In this document: positions 17,565-25,235 of the stretch, piece after piece
How the letters are laid out: every line of letters starts with the position of its first letter
Numbering within the stretch: position 1 is the stretch's first letter
NCBI RefSeq assembly: GCF_000739635.1
Contig: NZ_BATQ01000049.1
Span: 62,001-126,000, forward strand
Length of the DNA: 64,000 nucleotides
Origin: Verrucomicrobium sp. BvORR034
GTDB lineage: Bacteria > Verrucomicrobiota > Verrucomicrobiia > Verrucomicrobiales > Verrucomicrobiaceae
Direction: 5' to 3'
Program-made: the position numbers and the translations under genes
The notes under the pieces: generated by a model
Told to the model about the DNA's origin: nothing
The model's database searches: none
What the model saw: only the letters and a program-made list of their open reading frames with translations

Positions 17565-17968
17565 TCGCTTGGACCTTTCTGACCGTTGAATCGGTAAAAG
17601 CCATTCATCAGGAAGTTCTGGCTGCTCATGGCGGATCTCCCGGACTTCGAGATGAAGCCTTGCTGGAATCCGCTGTGGCGGCACCCCAGGCGTCCATGAT
17701 GGGGCAACCCATGTTCACGGATGCGATGGAAATCGCTGCAGCTTATTTATACTACCTGTGTTGCAATCATGCCTTCATTGATGGCAACAAGCGGGTGGCG
17801 CTCGCCTCCTGTTTGGTTTTCCTCGAACAAAACGGATTGCTTCCAGACGACGCAATCACCAGCCATGCTATTGATGCATGGGAATCCATGGTGCTTGATG
17901 TGGCGTCTGGAGGCTTGAGCCGCGAAGACACCACGAAACGTCTTCAAGAATTGTTGGTACAGGAATAG
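17561..17968 (+). CDS. doc: Doc-type (Fic-fold) toxin
   Basis: This is a 135-residue death-on-curing family protein. The active motif HAFIDGNKRVA near residues 69-79 is the Doc form of the Fic motif (HxFxxGNKR). Further family features are LTVESVKAIHQEVLAAHGG, GLRDEALLESAVAAPQ and an AAAYLYYLCCNHAF helix. Known Doc proteins phosphorylate elongation factor Tu and stop translation; the antitoxin tail blocks this. It is translated with the upstream antitoxin through a four-base overlap. All key residues are present, so the toxin looks intact. Confidence 0.92.
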   Translation: MIAWTFLTVESVKAIHQEVLAAHGGSPGLRDEALLESAVAAPQASMMGQPMFTDAMEIAAAYLYYLCCNHAFIDGNKRVALASCLVFLEQNGLLPDDAITSHAIDAWESMVLDVASGGLSREDTTKRLQELLVQE

Positions 17969-17982
17969 TCGCTCAGCGCTGG

Positions 17983-18306
17983 CTACGCCCCGATGGCGAA
18001 CCAGCTCAATTCGACGGCATAGACCCGGGTGTCTTCCCAGGTGTGCAGGTTCACGGAAAAACCTGAAGGGGTGATGTCGCTGACTTTCAGGCTGAGCCGG
18101 CCGCTGTAGGCGTGGTCCATGTCAAATCCGGTGAGGCTTGCGTGCACCACCGGTGGATTCGCAAAGGATTCGGCGAAAGGTATCTCAACGGTGAAGACAC
18201 GAGCGGTTCCCGGATCGGGCGCCGCTGCGAGGTTCCAGCCTTCGCTCAGAACTCCCAGGCCAAGGGTTGCAGAGAAAGTTTTCCAAGGCTGGACAAGTGT
18301 TTCCAT
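17983..18306 (-). CDS. H-type lectin domain protein
   Basis: The product is 107 residues from ATG 18306 (METLVQPW); an earlier in-frame ATG at 18366 adds a Ser/Pro/His-rich stretch without a signal peptide. The pattern VEIPFAESFANPPVVHASLT, then GFDMD, LKVSDITPSGFSVNLHTWED, then TRVYAVELSWFAIG matches the H-type lectin fold known from discoidin and snail agglutinin, a six-stranded sandwich that trimerises and binds GalNAc or Gal. The final SWFAIG strand is typical. No secretion signal is visible, so its location is unclear. It converges with the toxin gene. Family is assigned by pattern. Confidence 0.72.
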   Translation of the reverse strand: METLVQPWKTFSATLGLGVLSEGWNLAAAPDPGTARVFTVEIPFAESFANPPVVHASLTGFDMDHAYSGRLSLKVSDITPSGFSVNLHTWEDTRVYAVELSWFAIGA

Positions 18307-18471
18307 GAAGCGTGATCGATAGAATGAGTGGTGAGTCGGGCTGGCGGGAGAGCTCAGCCCGAGCACTGAACAAGCAAGATGCGGACCTGTACGTCAGAAG
18401 AATACAGATAGTTTGAACCCGCGGCGACAGGTTCTGCCCGGCTCTGTGACCTGCGTCACGAGGGGCTGGCG

Positions 18472-18879
18472 CTACTTCTGGAGCGGCTTGCCCGCTTCTT
18501 CCCACCCCATGATGCCTTCGTTGAGATGGTAGATGGATTGGAAACCGAGTTTTTCAAAGATCTTCATCGAGGCCTTGCTGCGGCCGCCAGCCTGGCAGTG
18601 GACCAAATAGGATTTGGACTTGTCCAGGGTGCTGAGCTGTTTTTCAAAATCAGCGTTCTTGATATCGATGTTCTTCGCCCCGGCGATGTGACCTTCGTCA
18701 AATTCATCTTTGGTCCGCACGTCGATGACTGTGACTTTTCCTTCACGGATGAGCTTTTCTGCCTCTGCGGGATCGACGTCCAATGGTTGTGACGGCACAG
18801 ACTTGGGATCGGCGCCCCGGCTCGGGAGACCCAAGGCGAGTGTGCAGACCAGTATGGCGAGAGCGGTGCGACGGTGCAT
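18472..18879 (-). CDS. Secreted rhodanese-domain sulfurtransferase
   Basis: The 135-residue protein has a signal peptide (TALAILVCTLALGLPSRGA) and one rhodanese domain. The pattern is VTVIDVRTKDEFDEGHIAGA, then KNIDI, YLVHCQAGGRSKASM (active-site Cys in the HCQAGGRS loop), then LNEGIMGWEEAGKPLQK. The loop is complete, so it can carry a persulfide. It probably works in the periplasm on thiosulfate or protein thiols. Contrast the inactive-looking rhodanese at 58936-59853. No operon partner is evident. Confidence 0.9.
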   Translation of the reverse strand: MHRRTALAILVCTLALGLPSRGADPKSVPSQPLDVDPAEAEKLIREGKVTVIDVRTKDEFDEGHIAGAKNIDIKNADFEKQLSTLDKSKSYLVHCQAGGRSKASMKIFEKLGFQSIYHLNEGIMGWEEAGKPLQK

Positions 18880-18937
18880 GCAGACATCCTACGACAGGAT
18901 GTGCCCCGTGCAATTGCCAGGAAAGTTCAAGATCGGC

Positions 18938-19330
18938 TCAGGCGACAGCCTCGGGCTTGAGCGAGGTCTCGATGCAATGGAGGAGATTGTCGAACTTGAT
19001 GGGCTTGGCCACCATGTAGTGTCCGTTGCGATAGACCACGCCGGCTTCACCTGTCTCGCTGTTGGAGATGAGCGCTGTGATCATGATGACCGGTACGTGA
19101 GAGAGGTATGGGTCCTGATGCAGGAGGGAGCTGACGTCGCCGCCATCCATCCCCGGCATGATGTAGTCCAGCAGGATCAGCTCGGGTGAAAATGCTCTGG
19201 CCGTCGCGAGAGCCCGGGCAGGGTGGTTTTCAATCCAGACTTCAAATAGGCCGGTGTCTTCGAGGTTCAGTTTCAACGACTGGGCCAGTGGCATGTCATC
19301 GTCAACGATCAGAATGCGCTTGGTGTTCAT
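18938..19330 (-). CDS. Single-domain response regulator
   Basis: The 130-residue receiver domain starts RILIVDDDMPLAQSL (acidic pocket DDD). The phosphoacceptor Asp is in LILLDYIMPGMDG, Thr in VIMITAL, and Lys in MVAKPIKFDN. There is no output domain, so it passes a signal by binding a partner or relaying phosphate. It is the first of two such genes on this strand next to the chemosensory island. The cognate kinase is unknown; the histidine kinases at 34.0-37.9 kb are candidates only by proximity. Confidence 0.9.
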   Translation of the reverse strand: MNTKRILIVDDDMPLAQSLKLNLEDTGLFEVWIENHPARALATARAFSPELILLDYIMPGMDGGDVSSLLHQDPYLSHVPVIMITALISNSETGEAGVVYRNGHYMVAKPIKFDNLLHCIETSLKPEAVA

Positions 19331-19426
19331 AACGGGAAAAGGTGCTGGGTCTTGGATGGGCTGATGGATGTCGGGTAATGAAAAAGCTAAACGTATTAGA
19401 CTGGCTAAATGAGTGGAGCGTTCGAG

Positions 19427-19855
19427 CTAGCGATTGAAGTCCCCTGGAAGTTTGGCCTTGCTCAACCAAAACTCTGCGAGGGCTTTGATGGCGGAGAAAA
19501 ACTCGTCCAGATCGGCAGATTTGGTGAGGTAGCAGTTCCCTTGGAGACGATAGACTTCGTTGATGTCATCCGGCGCGTGGGAGTTGGAAACGACGATTAC
19601 GGGAATGAAGGAAAGCAGAGGGTCGGACTTGATCTCTTGCAGTACTTCCCGGCCGTGTTTGCGGGGAAGATTTAAATCCAGAAGGATCAGGTTTGGGGTG
19701 GGCATTTCGGAAAAGCCGCATTCCCTACGAAGGAATTGCGTGGCCATTTCGCCGTCGGATACAATCTGGAGATCATATTTGAATCCGGTTTCCTGCAACG
19801 CTTCTTGTGTCAGCCGGGCTTCAGCCGGATTGTCTTCAACCAGTAGTACCAACAT
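19427..19855 (-). CDS. Single-domain response regulator, Rcp1-like
   Basis: The product is a 142-residue receiver. The pattern LLVEDNPAEARLTQEALQET, LILLDLNLPRKHGREVLQEI (phosphoacceptor Asp), VIVVSNS, then NCYLTKSADLDEFF matches the Rcp1-like group (partners of phytochrome-type and PAS histidine kinases such as those with RR-HK architecture). It lies 96 bases upstream of the other single-domain regulator and may be co-transcribed. It has no DNA-binding domain. The neighbouring receiver-kinase fusions make a phosphorelay plausible but unproven. Confidence 0.88.
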   Translation of the reverse strand: MLVLLVEDNPAEARLTQEALQETGFKYDLQIVSDGEMATQFLRRECGFSEMPTPNLILLDLNLPRKHGREVLQEIKSDPLLSFIPVIVVSNSHAPDDINEVYRLQGNCYLTKSADLDEFFSAIKALAEFWLSKAKLPGDFNR

Positions 19856-20177
19856 GGCGAACGAGCAGGTTGCAGTACAAAAATAATCTGATGAAAGTAT
19901 TGGCTATGTAATGCAAAACTTCAATTCAATTAGGTGGTTATTTTTTCCATATAAATTAAATACATCGAATTCGTGGTGTGGATCATGCTAAGCTGTTCAT
20001 CCTGGATGCACTGAGAACCCTGTCCAAACTGGTTCTGAAAACATTCCTTGCCAGACGGGGAAGGGATCGTTTTAAATGATGACGTGTGGGAAAATCTGGC
20101 GATTTGAGCGTTCCGAACTGAGGGGCGGCAAATAACGAGGGCCGACCACCGCGTATTGAGGATGGACGCAATCCCGC
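19856..20177. other. Intergenic region between divergent signalling genes
   Basis: This gap of 322 bases separates the minus-strand response regulator from the plus-strand cheW. Bases 19875-19980 are strikingly AT-rich compared with the rest of the window and are the likely site of promoters for both directions. I found no convincing -35/-10 pair, RNA gene, repeat or small coding frame. Confidence 0.5.
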
Positions 20178-20663
20178 ATGAGTCTCACCTCCCAGCTTGT
20201 GGTGTTTTCTCTCGACGGATCCCGTTATGGATTGCCTTTGGAAAATGTGGAGAGAGTGGTGAGAGCCGTGGAAGTCACCCCCATTCCCGAGCTCCCTGAA
20301 GTGGTTGTTGGTGCAGTGGATGTGGCAGGTGCAATGAGGCCAGTGATCAGTTTGCGCCAAAAATTCCGCAAGGATAGCGCCAGCGTCAGGAGCGTGCGGG
20401 TGTCGGATCATTTTGTTCTGGCGCACTCCAGCCACCGTGCACTGGTGTTGCTGGTGGATGATGTGGAGGAAGTGACCGACGTGGCTGTGGAGATGATTTT
20501 GAAGGCAGATGAGATGATCGATGGCAAAGGGGCGGTGCAAGGGTTTGTGAAACTGGAGAGTGGTTTGATCGTCATCTGCGATCTGGAAAGGTGCCTGACC
20601 CCGGATCAAGAACTGGCATTGGACAGGACTGCCGCTGGAGGGAGAGGGGCCTATGACGCGTAG
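20178..20663 (+). CDS. cheW: CheW-like coupling protein (first copy)
   Basis: The 161-residue product is a single CheW domain: QLVVFSLDGSRYGLPLENVE, then RVVRAVEVTPIPELPEVVVG, AVDVAGAMRPVISLRQKF, HRALVLLVDDVEEVTDV and FVKLESGLIVICDLERCL. Such proteins link chemoreceptors to CheA at the inner membrane. It is the first gene of a five-gene plus-strand operon and its end overlaps cheR by 11 bases. A second, more divergent CheW follows cheR, an arrangement known from Wsp-type alternative-function systems where one CheW may bind receptor and the other CheA. Confidence 0.9.
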   Translation: MSLTSQLVVFSLDGSRYGLPLENVERVVRAVEVTPIPELPEVVVGAVDVAGAMRPVISLRQKFRKDSASVRSVRVSDHFVLAHSSHRALVLLVDDVEEVTDVAVEMILKADEMIDGKGAVQGFVKLESGLIVICDLERCLTPDQELALDRTAAGGRGAYDA

Positions 20664-22164
20664 TCTGGCAAAGAACGTGGACTGGGCGCGACTTAGCGCA
20701 CTGGTGGCAGACCGGCTGGGGCTTTCATACCCTGAGACGCGGTGGCCCGATCTTGAACGTGGACTGGGGCGTGCTGCATCGGAATTGGGGCTGGATCATG
20801 CGGGAGTTCTTGCTGAGCGGGTGCTCTCGGAGCCCACCGCAAAGAAGGAGCTGCAACTGCTGGCGAATCATCTCACCATCGGTGAGACCTATTTCTTCCG
20901 TGATGCCCGAACGTTTCAATACCTGGCGGAAAAGGTGTTGCCTGCGATCATTCGGGAGCGGCGGGGCAGTGAGCAGCGTCTGAGGCTGTGGAGCGCGGGT
21001 TGTTGTACGGGAGAGGAGGCGTATTCCCTGGCTATTTTGATCACACAGTTGCTGCCTGACTTGAAGAAATGGCAGGTCACCGTCCTGGCCACCGACGTGA
21101 ATGCCAAGTTCCTAAAGCACGCGATCAGCGGTGTGTATGGAGAGTGGTCCTTTCGTGAAGTGGCCGCGGCAGTGAAACAGAAATATTTCACTCCGGTGGG
21201 ACCGGGCCGCTATCAGATCCTTCCTGAATTGCAGGACCTGGTGAGCTTTGCCCATCTTAATCTGGTGGAAGACATCTATCCCTCCATCGCCACAGATACC
21301 AACGCGATGGACGTGGTGTTGTGTCGGAATGTCCTGATGTACTTTACTCCGTTGCAAATCAGCAAAGTGATTGAGCGGGTCAGGCATTGTCTCGTGGTGG
21401 GAGGCACTCTATGCGTGAGTCCAACGGAGGCATCGGCGGTGAATTTTCCAGGTTGGATACATCGTTCCCATGGGGGGCTGTCCTTCTATGAGAAGCCGAG
21501 TGAGGAGGATCATCACGAAGCATCGCGGGAGAGCGCCACGACGGAACTCTGGCACGGGCATGCGTATGAGGCGATGCAACCTGAATCCCCACGGCCCGTC
21601 AGCCCTCCCGTGCTGACGTCGTCCAAGGGACACTCTACCCCGTCTCATGAGGAGCCCGCGCCGCTCAGCTTCGAGGCAGCGCTTGCCCACTTCCAGGCGG
21701 GACGATATGTCAGCGCGACGGATATGCTGCTGGCACTGGCAGAGCCAGCGAAGAAACAGGCGGAGATCTTTGGGCTGCTGGCGAGGTCGCTGGGGAATCA
21801 GGGCCGGCTGACGGAAGCCCTGGAGTGGTGTGACCTTTGGATTGCCTCGGACAAGATGAACCGGGCCAGTCACTATCTGCGTGCCATGGTGCTCATGGAG
21901 AGTGGGGATCATGTTCAGGCGCGGGTCTCCTTTCGCAAGGCTCTGTATCTGGATCCAGACTTCGTTCTTGCCCACTTTGCCATGGGGCATCTGGCTCTAG
22001 GAGCCCACCGACATCGGGACGCCACGCGGCATTTTATCCAGGCAACGCGTTTGTTGCGTGAACTGCCCCATGATCAGTTGCTGCCGGAGTCGGACGGCCT
22101 TACGGCCGGTCGGCTCATGGAGACGATTGCCTCACTGGTGCCTGAAGAATCGCTTCACTCATGA
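20653..22164 (+). CDS. cheR: CheR methyltransferase with C-terminal TPR repeats (WspC-like)
   Basis: This is a 503-residue cytoplasmic enzyme that methylates receptor glutamates using S-adenosylmethionine. The start has GGGAGAGGGG close upstream and overlaps cheW. The N-terminal helical part carries LTIGETYFFRD, the Rossmann core LRLWSAGCCTGEEAYSLAI, and MDVVLCRNVLMYF, all standard for CheR. After a linker with Pro/Ser/Glu, residues about 335-480 form tetratricopeptide repeats (AALAHFQAGRYVSATDMLL, ASHYLRAMVLMESGDHVQA, VLAHFAMGHLALGAHRHRD). TPR-bearing CheR proteins typify WspC/FrzF-like systems that control surface behaviour rather than flagella. The stop overlaps the next cheW (ATGA). Confidence 0.93.
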   Translation: MTRSLAKNVDWARLSALVADRLGLSYPETRWPDLERGLGRAASELGLDHAGVLAERVLSEPTAKKELQLLANHLTIGETYFFRDARTFQYLAEKVLPAIIRERRGSEQRLRLWSAGCCTGEEAYSLAILITQLLPDLKKWQVTVLATDVNAKFLKHAISGVYGEWSFREVAAAVKQKYFTPVGPGRYQILPELQDLVSFAHLNLVEDIYPSIATDTNAMDVVLCRNVLMYFTPLQISKVIERVRHCLVVGGTLCVSPTEASAVNFPGWIHRSHGGLSFYEKPSEEDHHEASRESATTELWHGHAYEAMQPESPRPVSPPVLTSSKGHSTPSHEEPAPLSFEAALAHFQAGRYVSATDMLLALAEPAKKQAEIFGLLARSLGNQGRLTEALEWCDLWIASDKMNRASHYLRAMVLMESGDHVQARVSFRKALYLDPDFVLAHFAMGHLALGAHRHRDATRHFIQATRLLRELPHDQLLPESDGLTAGRLMETIASLVPEESLHS

Positions 22165-22715
22165 ATGCTGCCATCCATCAAGACGATGACCTTCAGGCTG
22201 CTGAGGCTGACCGGGTGACGCTCCGGGCCAGGGCGCAGGAGTTGGCCCGGGTGCCGGAATCACCGGTGGCACCGGACACCTTGCTGCATGTGCTGGAATT
22301 TGCCCTGGCATCCGAGCGCTATGCGGTGGAGGCGAAATTTGTACGTGAGGTATATCCCCTCAAGGATCTGTCTCCCCTGCCTTGCGCCCCCTCGTTTGTC
22401 GCTGGCGTGGTGAACGTGCGGGGGCGGATCCTCCCGGTGCTGGATCTGCGCCGATTTTTCGATCTGCCGGGCCGCGGCATCACAGACCTGCATCGTGTGA
22501 TCCTGGTGCAGGGCAATGATCTGGAGTTTGGGCTTCTTGCCGATGTGGTCACCGGCATGGTGACACTACCGGTGGGTAAGCTTCAGACGACCCTGCCTGC
22601 GATGCCCGGCATTCAGGCCCAGTTCCTCAAAGGCGTGACTGCAGACTGTCTCATCGTCATTGATCTGGCCCGGGTCATGGCGGATCCCGGCATCGTGATC
22701 CATGAGGAAATGTAA
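22161..22715 (+). CDS. cheW: CheW-like coupling protein (second copy)
   Basis: The 184-residue product has an extended N-terminus (about 40 residues rich in Ala, Asp and Arg) before a CheW domain: LLHVLEFALASERYAVEAKF, VREVYPLKDLSPLPCAPSFV, AGVVNVRGRILPVLDLRRFF, LEFGLLADVVTGMV and LKGVTADCLIVIDLARVM. The ATGA overlap with cheR implies coupled translation. It differs clearly from the first CheW in sequence, so the two are not a recent duplication and probably contact different partners in the array. cheB follows after 29 bases. Confidence 0.9.
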   Translation: MNAAIHQDDDLQAAEADRVTLRARAQELARVPESPVAPDTLLHVLEFALASERYAVEAKFVREVYPLKDLSPLPCAPSFVAGVVNVRGRILPVLDLRRFFDLPGRGITDLHRVILVQGNDLEFGLLADVVTGMVTLPVGKLQTTLPAMPGIQAQFLKGVTADCLIVIDLARVMADPGIVIHEEM

Positions 22716-22744
22716 GTTGCCAGGTTTTCATCCACTCACTGCAT

Positions 22745-23827
22745 ATGACTGAGGACGACATCCGGGTGCTCGTGGTGGACGATTCCGCCGTGGCCACCCT
22801 GGTGCTGGTTCACATCCTGCAGACGGATCCGAGAATCAAAGTGGTGGGGACGGTGAAGGATGGAAAGGCCGCAGTGGAGTTTGTCCGTATGCATCGTCCC
22901 GATCTAGTTCTCATGGACTTTCACATGCCGAGGATGGACGGAAGCGAGGCGACAAAGTCCATCATGCAGACGCAGCCTGTCCCGGTGGTCATTTGCTCCG
23001 GTGTGTCTGACCCACGAGAGATGCTGACCACGTTCCGCGTTTTGGAATCCGGGGCGGTTGCCTGTGTCGCGAAACCTGTGGGGACGGGCACGGCTGACGA
23101 CGGCCGGAAGATCGCCAACTTGCTCCAGACCGTGAAGCTGATGTCAGAGGTGAAAGTGGTGCGCCATTGGCCGGCCCCCACGATGGGGTTGGCACCTGTG
23201 CTGCCGGTGAATTCCATCCTTGCGGAGGCGGGCAAGCATCGGTTCAAGGCTGTCGGCATAGGGGCCTCCACAGGAGGACCAGCGGTTATCAAGGCGATCG
23301 TCTCTGCCTTGCCGCAAAACTATCCCATCCCCGTGCTGGTGGTACAGCATATCACGCCTGGATTCGCCGCAGGGATGGCCGAGTGGCTGGGCAAGGAGAG
23401 CCGGATGCGGGTGCAACTGGCGGTGGATGGGCAACTGGCTCAACCGGGAAACGTGTATGTGGCGCCCGACAGCAGGCATCTGGCCCTGACAGGCGGGGGG
23501 CTTCTGAGTGTGAATGAACGTCCCCCTGAGAACGGTCTGCGGCCCTCAGTATCTCACCTGTTCCGGTCACTGGCAGAGGTGTGCGGCAGCGACGCCATCG
23601 GCGTGTTGCTCACCGGTATGGGGAAGGATGGCGCGGCTGAACTGCGCCAGATGCGGGAACTGGGAGCGGTGACCCTAGTGCAGGACAAGGAGACGTGCGT
23701 GGTGAACGGGATGCCCGGCGAGGCCATGACGCTGGGGGCGGCCATGTACGTACTGTCCCCCGAGGGAATCGCCGCGGCGCTCGTGGCGCTGGCAAACCAG
23801 ACAGGCAAGAGGGAGGTAACAACATGA
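22745..23827 (+). CDS. cheB: CheB methylesterase response regulator
   Basis: CheB removes receptor methyl groups (or deamidates glutamine) when phosphorylated by CheA. The 360-residue protein has an N-terminal receiver (VLVVDDSAVATLVLVHIL, Asp in LVLMDFHMPRMDG, Lys in CVAKPVG) and a C-terminal esterase domain from about residue 160. The catalytic triad is visible: Ser in GIGASTGGPAVIKAIV, His in VVQHITPGFAAGMAEWL and Asp in VLLTGMGKDGA. With cheR it gives the system sensory adaptation. The stop overlaps the following kinase gene (ATGA), tying that kinase to the chemosensory operon. Confidence 0.95.
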   Translation: MTEDDIRVLVVDDSAVATLVLVHILQTDPRIKVVGTVKDGKAAVEFVRMHRPDLVLMDFHMPRMDGSEATKSIMQTQPVPVVICSGVSDPREMLTTFRVLESGAVACVAKPVGTGTADDGRKIANLLQTVKLMSEVKVVRHWPAPTMGLAPVLPVNSILAEAGKHRFKAVGIGASTGGPAVIKAIVSALPQNYPIPVLVVQHITPGFAAGMAEWLGKESRMRVQLAVDGQLAQPGNVYVAPDSRHLALTGGGLLSVNERPPENGLRPSVSHLFRSLAEVCGSDAIGVLLTGMGKDGAAELRQMRELGAVTLVQDKETCVVNGMPGEAMTLGAAMYVLSPEGIAAALVALANQTGKREVTT

Positions 23828-25098
23828 ACCCCGGCAGTGAAATGAAACCGGAACAAGTGGAAATCCTGGTGGCGGAGGACAGTCCGACGCAGGCCTGCAG
23901 GCTGGAGCACATCCTCAAGCAACAGGGCTACTCCGTCACGACCAAGTCCAACGGCAGGCTGGCCCTGGAGTCGGCCCGGTCCCGGCCACCCACACTGGTG
24001 ATCAGCGATGTCATCATGCCGGAGATGGATGGCTATGAATTCTGCCGCAGGCTGAAGGAGACTCCGGAGTTGAAACAGGTGCCGGTGATCCTGGTGACGG
24101 CACTGTCTGACCTGGAGGATGTCATCATGGGATTGAAGTGTCATGCCGACAACTTCATCCTGAAGCCCTATGACGAGGCTTACCTGCTGGGGCGGGTGAG
24201 GGAGGTGCTGGCGGCCGGGCCGGCCGAGCCCGCGGATCTGGACAGCCCTGGAGTGGATTTCGTGGTGGCGGGGAGCAGGCATAAAATTTCCGCGAACCGG
24301 ACGCAGATTCTGAATCTCCTGCTTTCCACCTATGATGCGGCGATCCACCGGAACCGGGAGTTGACGAGGGCCCAGGAGGATCTGCAACGGCTGAATGCCC
24401 GCCTGGAGGCGGCGAACAAAGAACTGGAAACCTTCTCGTACTCCGTCTCCCACGATCTGCGGGCGCCGCTGCGGCATGTGCGCGGCTTTGTAGGGTTGCT
24501 GGCGAAGCGTTGCAGCGAAGGGCTGGATGCTCAAGGGAAGGAGTATCTGGAACTGATTCAGCAGGCGACAGACAAGATGGGGCGCCTGATCGATGATCTG
24601 CTTTCCTTCTCCCGGACGGCGCACGCGGAGTTAAATCTGGAGGAGGTGGATGTAGGGAAGTTGGTAACGGAAGTGCGGAGGGAAATGGAGGCAGAAACCG
24701 CCGGGCGGTACATTGAGTGGCATCAGGGGCTCCTGCCGGTGTTGAGGGCGGATCCGGGGCTGTTGCGGCAGGTGTTTGTGAATCTGATTTCCAACGCCAT
24801 AAAGTACACCCGCCTCAAGGAGCGTGCGGTCATTGAGATTGGCACGGCAGACGGGGGCGGCGGCGATGATGTGATCTATATCCGAGACAATGGTTCAGGG
24901 TTTGACGCGAGCCAGACGCACCGGCTCTTTGGTGTGTTCCAGCGTCTTCACCGGGATGATGAGTTTGAGGGAACGGGCATTGGCCTGGCGACGGTGCAGC
25001 GGATCATCAATCGCCACGGCGGAAGGATCTGGGCAGATGGGGCCTTGAATCGGGGCGCCACGTTTCATTTCACCTTGGGGGCGCAGCCGGGGCGGTGA
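23824..25098 (+). CDS. Receiver-histidine kinase fusion, output of the chemosensory system
   Basis: The product is 424 residues from ATG 23824, which overlaps the cheB stop. Residues 10-130 are a receiver (ILVAEDSPTQACRLEHIL, Asp in LVISDVIMPEMDG, Lys in FILKPYD). A linker with FVVAGSRHKISANRTQILNL, then LLSTYDAAIHRNREL leads to a HisKA domain (FSYSVSHDLRAPLRHVRGFV) and a HATPase domain (NLISNAIKYTR, DNGSGF, GTGIGLATVQRII). There is no sensor or membrane segment, so its input is presumably phosphorylation of the receiver by CheA. The linker closely matches that of the receiver-PP2C protein at 25236-26690. The downstream target is unknown; the single-domain regulators at 18.9-19.9 kb are possible. 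Confidence 0.9.
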   Translation: MNPGSEMKPEQVEILVAEDSPTQACRLEHILKQQGYSVTTKSNGRLALESARSRPPTLVISDVIMPEMDGYEFCRRLKETPELKQVPVILVTALSDLEDVIMGLKCHADNFILKPYDEAYLLGRVREVLAAGPAEPADLDSPGVDFVVAGSRHKISANRTQILNLLLSTYDAAIHRNRELTRAQEDLQRLNARLEAANKELETFSYSVSHDLRAPLRHVRGFVGLLAKRCSEGLDAQGKEYLELIQQATDKMGRLIDDLLSFSRTAHAELNLEEVDVGKLVTEVRREMEAETAGRYIEWHQGLLPVLRADPGLLRQVFVNLISNAIKYTRLKERAVIEIGTADGGGGDDVIYIRDNGSGFDASQTHRLFGVFQRLHRDDEFEGTGIGLATVQRIINRHGGRIWADGALNRGATFHFTLGAQPGR

Positions 25099-25122
25099 GC
25101 CGGGGGAGAGCGATGCGTTCTG

Positions 25123-25220
25123 GCACCCTTTCAGGGTGCAAATTTTTCTTGTATCTTCCAGGGGCAGGGCTCGTCTAACTCGCCCGGCCCCTGGCTACCG
25201 TCTGGGATGCCTTCGGCATG
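25123..25220. repeat. Cluster of three palindromes in the gap between convergent operons
   Basis: Three stem-loops are packed in this gap: GCACCCT-TTC-AGGGTGC (25123-25139); a longer one with arms CCAGGGGC (25158-25165) and GCCCCTGG (25187-25194); and ATGCC-TTC-GGCAT (25207-25219). The repeated TTC loops and the order suggest a dispersed palindromic repeat family rather than chance. The first stem is followed by AAATTTTTCTT, so on the plus strand it could also end the cheW-to-kinase transcript. The family is different from the array at 8665-9032. Confidence 0.6.
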
Positions 25221-25235
25221 GGCAGCGTGGAGCAG

